DNA of 64,000 nt, from assembly GCA_036250195.1 (NCBI GenBank), contig JAVHZZ010000012.1:93860955-93924954 (forward strand), in the 5' to 3' direction. Under the pieces are notes generated by a model. That model did no database searches. It was not told where the DNA came from and was given only the letters and a program-made list of their open reading frames with translations. Position 1 is the stretch's first letter. Each line of letters starts with the position of its first letter. This document shows positions 59,101-64,000 of the stretch, in pieces. Position numbers and translations under genes: made by a program. Origin of the DNA: Mixophyes australis (Eukaryota; Chordata; Amphibia; Anura; Limnodynastidae).

Positions 59101-61742
59101 GTGGTGGAGAGGGTAAAGTAACTGCAGGAAGGTGGAGTGTGGTGGAGAGGGTAAATTAACTGCAGGAAGGTGGAGTGTGGTGGAGAGGGTAAAGTAACTG
59201 CAGGAAGGTGGAGTGTGGTGGAGAGGGGAAAGTAACTGCAGGAAGGTGGAGTGTGGTGGAGAGGGTAAAGTAACTGCAGGAAGGTGGAGTGTGGTGGAGA
59301 GGGTAAAGTAACTGCAGGAAGGTGGAGTGTGGTGGAGAGGGTAAAGTAACTGCAGGAAGGTGGAGTGTGGTGGAGAGGGTAAAGTAACTGCAGGAAGGTG
59401 GAGTGTGGTGGAGAGGGTAAAGTAACTGCAGGAAGGTGGAGTGTGGTGGAGAGGGTAAAGTAACTGCAGGAAGGTGGAGTGTGGTGGAGAGGGTAAAGTA
59501 ACTGCAGGAAGGTGGAGTGTGGTGGAGAGGGTAAAGTAACTGCAGGAAGGTGGAGTGTGGTGGAGAGGGTAAAGTAACTGCAGGAAGGTGGAGTGTGGTG
59601 GAGAGGGTAAAGTAACTGCAGGAAGGTGGAGTGTGGTGGAGAGGGTAAAGTAACTGCAGGAAGGTGGAGTGTGGTGGAGAGGGTAAAGTAACTGCAGGAA
59701 GGAGGAGTGTGGTGGAGAGGGTAAAGTAACTGCAGGAAGGTGGAGTGTGGTGGAGAGGGTAAAGTAACTGCAGGAAGGAGGAGTGTGGTGGAGAGAGTAA
59801 ATTATTTGGAGGGTGGAGGAGAGTATAGCAATCAGTATTGAGGGTAAGGTCAGAGTTTAGAATTGGGGTACATTGTCTCCATCTCACCCGTTTCTCCTTA
59901 GTCCGACTTTTCCGTATGATTTGTTTCCGCTTCGAGTTGGCGTATGTTAATCTTGCCCTGAGCATCTTGTTATATAGGAAGAGTACTCTGCGCTTCTCCC
60001 TCTAAGGGAACAGGGAAACGATATACAGTATATAACGATGGACAGAGCACGTCTTACACCTGTCCTCAGGTTATATCTGTTTATTTACAAAATGTTACCT
60101 ACGTACTCACCTCCGATTACCACATTTGTCAGGTAGTTGACTGTAAGTGTTCATGGTGCAAAATCGCTGTCCTTAGCTTTGCTCATAATAATACTTTAAT
60201 AACTGAGCAGAGTAAATATACTGCCCCAATATACTTTTTCACAATGTTCTTGCTGGTCCTATTAGATCAGATTTTTTTGTGAAGTAAAATTAGGGTTGTC
60301 GAAACCCCTCCTCAGTTAGTGGAGGAGGGGCTTCGACACCCCGGCTGTTAATACATGAGAGAGAATGTCTGACAGTGGAAAGTTTTCGTCTCTCACATGT
60401 GTTTCAAGTGATTTATTTGACTTCCATTAAAAAAGCAGAACGCGTTAGGGTTACTCGATACTGTTTGGTACAACCAAGGCTCTTTTATACGATTTACCTT
60501 AGGGAAATAAAATGAGGCCACCACTCTTCGGAGACGGTAGATGTACACCTGTACGAAACAGAGTGACAGGAGACAAACGACGGGTAAGCAGGACCACAGG
60601 TAGTCGATGAAGGACATGCTGACTGGGTTTGGGAGGCACACTAGGAGGCAAGAGAGAGCACTGTAGTAAATTATGCCTTTGTGGTCAACTAATGAAAATG
60701 TCTCCAGATTTCTCTGCATTATGTTAGTGACCCATCCTTGGAAAGTGTGTTAAATTCACTTATTCAAGCAACCTGTTGGGTTTGCCTTTATTTAAATTGC
60801 CATTTTAAATATGGCCGGCAAAATCGCAGAAAATGGTCGATTTTACAAAACCGGAGTTTAATATTTCACCCATAAGGGTCTTGTGTAGTCGTGTGTATGG
60901 GATATTATGGCAGTTACGGAGATTGATAACTACGGCGAGCAAAAGTTTAAAATAAATGTTCAGTTTTGTTGGGGGACACGAATGCCCCCATCTGATGATC
61001 CCTTACTCTTGCAGTGGATATTTGTGCATTTACCGTTATTGGCGCTGAAGTCTAACTGACTGGATGATGTGTTGAGTGCACCAATCATATTTCGGAGAAG
61101 CTTAGCTGGTAAACCATCGCCCCCTACATATATCTCCAGCTGGTGATGACCTATAGAGAGAGAGAGAGATCACTTTACATATATAAGTAATGTGTAACAA
61201 GTCAGCTATCCTTATAGAAGGTCTACAGGCGGGATTACTGAAGAAATGCCAAAAGAAATATCACCCACAGCTCATGGGCATCTAAGTGTAAAACATGTAT
61301 GGATGCACAGAGCTGTTCCAACAGAGCAGTATTATATAATGTAATATTTTGGCACAGAGCTCAGAGTATTATTACCACAATCGAGTGGTGTATGCCGTTA
61401 GCTCCTTCTAGTGGTTACGGCCCACACTCACTTGAGAAGACATAAGAGGTTTGGGAGTGCTTGCGGATGATATGAAAGATGTTGGAGAGGATCAGGTCGA
61501 ACATGATGGACAGGATGAGAAGGATGAGGATGGGGATACACTGAAGAAATTCCACCAGCTGTAGAGGGGGCGAGAGGGGTCTATGGTCACTGTGACGTTC
61601 ACATAGCAAGCCAGTCACACATCACCTGCTGGTGTAACGTACTCACCGAAATCTTCACCTCCGTCCCCTGACTGGCCAGCTTGTTCGGAAAGATAAAGTC
61701 ATTCCTTTCGCCTCTTCGTAGTGGTAGTAAGAATCTTTTTTT
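55918..61742 (-). CDS. dcst1: DCST1, 3' part (last six exons)
   Basis: DC-STAMP domain-containing protein 1 is a multipass membrane protein with a C-terminal RING-like domain. In mammals DCST1 and DCST2 act in sperm-egg fusion, and DCST1 has been reported as an E3 ligase. Six exons with GT-AG borders and matching phases give 849 coding bases including the stop (282 residues). They hold two hydrophobic segments, a basic REKRRVLFLYNKM stretch (human DCST1 has a close counterpart) and eight cysteines in C-x2-C-x10-C-x4-C-x4-C-x2-C-x7-C-x2-C order. The 5' part is outside the window or beyond the LTR element. The adam15 neighbour supports DCST1 rather than DCST2. Confidence 0.92.
56180..59800. repeat. 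38-bp minisatellite filling the last dcst1 intron, about 95 copies
   Basis: The unit contains GTAAAGTAACTGCAGGAAGG and TGGAGTGTGGTGGAGAGG. It begins about 10 bases from the acceptor of the terminal exon and ends about 90 bases from the preceding exon. On the transcribed strand each unit reads CCACCTTCCTGCAG then TTACTTTAC, resembling a 3' splice site. A block is duplicated at about 1823 bp (56681 and 58504). Confidence 0.97.
59888..60001 (-). CDS. dcst1: dcst1 exon (second from the end), basic segment
   Basis: Thirty-eight residues, REKRRVLFLYNKMLRARLTY through RTKEKR, are strongly basic and match the cytosolic stretch between the last membrane helix and the RING in DCST1. The acceptor is CCCTTAG, the donor GTGAGA, phase 0 on both sides. 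Confidence 0.92.
60298..60337. repeat. Near-perfect 16-bp inverted repeat (hairpin)
   Basis: GTCGAAACCCCTCCTC and GAGGAGGGGCTTCGAC are inverted copies with one mismatch around an 8-base loop. It lies in a dcst1 intron. Confidence 0.85.
60498..60640 (-). CDS. dcst1: dcst1 exon (third from the end), transmembrane segment
   Basis: It encodes CLPNPVSMSFIDYLWSCLPV, a helix VCLLSLCFVQVYIY, then RLRRVVASFYFPK, very like the human DCST1 segment before KREKKR. The acceptor is CTTGCCTCCTAG, the donor GTAAAT. Confidence 0.92.
60641..61033. other. dcst1 intron, unique
   Basis: No exon or element was seen beyond the flanking splice sites. Confidence 0.4.
61034..61150 (-). CDS. dcst1: dcst1 exon (fourth from the end)
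   Basis: It encodes HHQLEIYVGGDGLPAKLLRN and MIGALNTSSSQLDF, probably a loop between membrane segments. Phase 1 entry and exit agree with both neighbours. The acceptor is CTCTATAG, the donor GTAAAT. Confidence 0.85.
61432..61558 (-). CDS. dcst1: dcst1 exon (fifth from the end), transmembrane segment
   Basis: It encodes LVEFLQCIPILILLILSIMF and DLILSNIFHIIRKHSQ. The first part is a clear membrane helix. The acceptor is CCCCCTCTACAG, the donor GTGAGTG, exit in phase 1. Confidence 0.9.
61647..61742 (-). CDS. dcst1: dcst1 exon (sixth from the end)
   Basis: It encodes KKRFLLPLRRGERNDFIFPN and KLASQGTEVKIS, phase 0 on both sides, acceptor TTTACAG and donor GTGAGT. This basic segment precedes a membrane helix in the DC-STAMP-like domain. 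It is the most upstream exon I can support. Confidence 0.85.
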
Positions 61743-62113
61743 CTGTAAATAGAGAGAAAATCAGTTTTAAGAAATCACTTCATCACTAAACTAGTGTCAT
61801 CAACTGTCCTCTGTCTCCTGCCCCAAACCATTGCATAGTTGTGGATGGGGAACACTTGCCCAGAGACGTTTATATAGAAGTAGACGGTAGCACTTGTTGG
61901 TGCCTGCGTTCTCGTGCAAATACACGCTGATGATGCCGACGACTCCAGGGCTAACTAGCCACTTTGTGATTGGATGATAGTGGATTCACCTTGAAAGCTG
62001 GTAGGTGCTTTCTTCATTGCTCGTACATATATGATTATGTGAGCCTATGTTAGCATGAAATATTTCCCACTGTCATTCGTGTGCAAGAAGAAAGATTTTT
62101 TCTGTTGTATTAT
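61743..62113. other. dcst1 intron or upstream flank before the LTR element
   Basis: No further dcst1 exon is recognisable. The LTR element begins at 62114. Confidence 0.4.
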
Positions 62114-62761
62114 TGTTACGAGCCCACCGCCGCGACTCTCTTACCTATGGCGACCGGGACGTCACTTCCGCCCATGTCCCAGCCGTTGCCGGGGCAACGC
62201 ATAGACGCTTCAGCGCTGCGTCCCGGCGGTGAGAAGCCGGGCGCATGCGCTCAACTATAATCGAACACCTATTGCCTAAGTAATCTGGGGCAAGGCTGAG
62301 GATAATCAGAGCCAGGCTCTGATTGGCTGGGCTTACTACTTAAGGCAATGAGGTCTGCTACCTCATTGCCGGTTATAGTTTCTGTTCCAGTCTGCTGACC
62401 TGCTCTGTGTCTTGTTCCTGTCTCTTGGATATCCTATTTGACTACCCGTATATGACCCCTTGCCTGGATTTGGACCCTGCCTGTGTATCTCGTGACCTTG
62501 ACCTCTGGCTTGTATAGCGACCATCCTGTCTGCTTGTGACCCCTGACCCTGGCTTGTTATCGGATCTGCTATCTGCTGCCGGCCCTTGACCTCTGCTTGG
62601 ATTCCACTCCGCTTGCCTGGGTTCTCCCCAGCCGGTACACACTTCACGACCCTCTGTCAGTCTGCGGCCCAGTCTGTCCCCACCATCAGGGGCTCCAGTG
62701 AACACCTGATTGGCAGAGTAGATTCCGGGTTGTGTTGTGCCGGCTGGAGGGGTTCCTAACA
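62114..62761 (+). repeat. 5' LTR of the Ty3/gypsy element
   Basis: It begins TGTTACGAGCCCACCGCCGC and ends GGGGTTCCTAACA, consistent with TG...CA ends. It is CpG-rich at the left, with an ATTGG (inverted CCAAT) box near 62320 and a CT-rich right half. Borders are inferred from the TG/CA ends and the distance to the gag ATG, because the partner LTR is not in view. Confidence 0.65.
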
Positions 62762-62797
62762 TTATAACCGGCCCTCACGTTTCGGAGACGAAGTGGT

Positions 62798-64000
62798 ATG
62801 GAAGAAAGCGGAACCAAATTGTCTCCTCTTCAAGCCCTGGCGGGTCATGTTGAGACCCTCTACCAAATGATCCGGGAACTGTCCCAGCGTTCGTCCTCCT
62901 CAGTCGAGGTCCCCCGGATTACACTGCCCATTTCTGGTTCAGTTGATGAACCCAAGTTAAATTTGCCGGACCGGTTCTCCGGAAATAGAGCCCTGAATTT
63001 TAAAGAAAGCTGCAAACTCTACTTTCGGCTGAAGCCTCGGTCCTCAGGTTCAGAACAGCAGAGAGTTGGAATTGTCATCTCCCTCCTGCAGGGTGACCCC
63101 CAGTCCTGGGCTTTCACCCTACCACAGTCGAGTCCTATTGTGCAATCGTTGGAAGCTTTCTTTAATGCATTGGGTCTCCTTTACGATGATCCAGATCGAG
63201 TTGCCTCGGCTGAGGCTCATCTACGGGCCTTAAAGCAAGGCCGGCGTTTGGCAGAAGAATACTGCGCTGAATTCCGCAGATGGTCGCCTGACAGCGAATG
63301 GAATGACCCACCGTTACGCAGCCAGTTTCGCTTAGGACTGTCAGAGGAGATTAAGGATTCACTTGTGCAGTATCCTTCACCCATTTCGCTGGAGAGCCTT
63401 ATGCAACTCGCTATTAAAATTGACAGGAGGATCAAGGAGAGGAGGACAGAGAAAGAGGCGTCTTCTTGTTTGTCTGCCTTTATTCCAGATTCTTCTGTTG
63501 AGAAGCCTACCGAGTCAGGAGCGCTTCGCCTCTCTCCTGATGAAAGAGACAGAAGACGGTCACAAGGCCTATGCCTTTATTGTGGTAAGAAAGGCCATTT
63601 CTCCTGCTCTTGCCCTTCTAAACCTGAGAAAGAAGCATGTTGGGGAAATATCCACTTAAGCCTGCAAGTGGTTTCCCAAAAGAATGCTGTTCTGATCCCC
63701 ACACAAATCACTGTTGGTTCCAGTTCTGTGGCCCTGTCGGCCTTCATTGATAGTGGAGCTGCAGGCAATTTCCTTGATATCGGGTTCGCCCGCTCCGCTG
63801 GGATTCCGCCTGTAAGGCTCAAATCTGCTATTACTGTCTGTGGCTTAGATGGGAATCCATTGCCTGGAGGCAAGATTGAATGGGAGACTCCGCTATTACA
63901 TTTGAACATCGGAGCGCTTCATTCAGAGTCTATAACGTTCCTCCTTATTGACTGCCCAGCGGTTGCATTGGTCTTGGGCCATCCTTGGCTTTCTCGCCAC
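62798..64000 (+). CDS. Ty3/gypsy gag-protease polyprotein, 5' part (401 codons, open at window end)
   Basis: This frame starts at the ATG at 62798 and has no stop to base 64000. Residues about 55-240 match the Gag fold of sushi/Mart-type elements, the group from which PEG10/RTL genes derive (LNLPDRFSGN, AEEYCAEFRRW, LAIKIDRRIKERR). A zinc knuckle C-x2-C-x4-H-x4-C lies at 259-272. The aspartic protease motif IDSGA is at 317-321 and LGHPWLSRH stands at the window end, just before the expected reverse transcriptase. Gag and protease share one frame without a frameshift. No disabling change is seen in this part, suggesting a young copy. Confidence 0.93.
   Translation, partial: MEESGTKLSPLQALAGHVETLYQMIRELSQRSSSSVEVPRITLPISGSVDEPKLNLPDRFSGNRALNFKESCKLYFRLKPRSSGSEQQRVGIVISLLQGDPQSWAFTLPQSSPIVQSLEAFFNALGLLYDDPDRVASAEAHLRALKQGRRLAEEYCAEFRRWSPDSEWNDPPLRSQFRLGLSEEIKDSLVQYPSPISLESLMQLAIKIDRRIKERRTEKEASSCLSAFIPDSSVEKPTESGALRLSPDERDRRRSQGLCLYCGKKGHFSCSCPSKPEKEACWGNIHLSLQVVSQKNAVLIPTQITVGSSSVALSAFIDSGAAGNFLDIGFARSAGIPPVRLKSAITVCGLDGNPLPGGKIEWETPLLHLNIGALHSESITFLLIDCPAVALVLGHPWLSRH

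Larger units (their letters stand above)
62114..64000 (+). mobile_element. Ty3/gypsy LTR retrotransposon, 5' part
   Basis: The element enters with a presumed 5' LTR at 62114-62761, a short leader of about 36 bases, then a gag-protease frame open to the window end. The internal region from reverse transcriptase onward and the 3' LTR lie outside, so LTR identity and target duplication cannot be checked. It is antisense to dcst1. Confidence 0.9.

Noticed and set aside
59156..59880. Minus-strand frame of 269 codons extending downstream of a dcst1 exon
   Set aside because: Only the part at 59888-60001 is a real exon. The rest reads through the donor into the 38-bp array.

Overview
The window is vertebrate genomic DNA: split genes with GT-AG introns, an L2/CR1-type LINE relic, an hAT MITE and a Ty3/gypsy LTR element. 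Two genes can be read on the minus strand. The whole of adam15 (24 coding exons, ATG at 48392, TAG at 22644) encodes a predicted 912-residue protein, and all exon phases join without a break. The last six exons of dcst1 (61742 to 55918) encode transmembrane segments and a C-terminal RING-like domain. The order DCST1 then ADAM15, in the same orientation, is that of human 1q21.3, so both are called as orthologues. An amphibian, probably a frog, is my best guess from protein divergence and repeat style. That guess is an inference, not a demonstration.

Layout by region. 1-18125 is one 35-bp tandem array with nested higher-order repeats of 2.7 kb and about 7.8 kb. 18551-20058 is a 53-bp array. 20059-22643 is mostly unique sequence holding the adam15 3'UTR and downstream flank. 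22644-48392 is adam15, in which introns 1, 2, 3, 5, 8, 14, 17, 20, 22 and 23 each carry a minisatellite. 48393-48600 is a short GC-rich presumed promoter. 48640-55062 is a 39-bp array between the two genes. 55893-61742 is the 3' part of dcst1, whose last intron is almost entirely a 38-bp array. 62114-64000 is the 5' LTR and the gag-protease start of an apparently intact Ty3/gypsy element on the plus strand, cut by the window end.

ADAM15 is read as a catalytically competent membrane metalloprotease. It has a signal peptide, a prodomain ending in a furin site (RVRR), a zinc site [12 protein letters not shown], a disintegrin domain, a cysteine-rich domain, an EGF domain, a transmembrane helix and a proline-rich tail with SH3-type motifs. 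The human RGD integrin motif is LGE here. DCST1 is a multipass DC-STAMP-domain protein. The two genes are neighbours with no evident functional link in the sequence.

Roughly two thirds of the window is tandem repeat in about 15 unrelated arrays. That is the main oddity: the exons are intact and ordinary, while the introns and flanks are filled with locus-specific minisatellites. Long open frames inside the arrays follow from repeat periodicity and are not annotated as genes.
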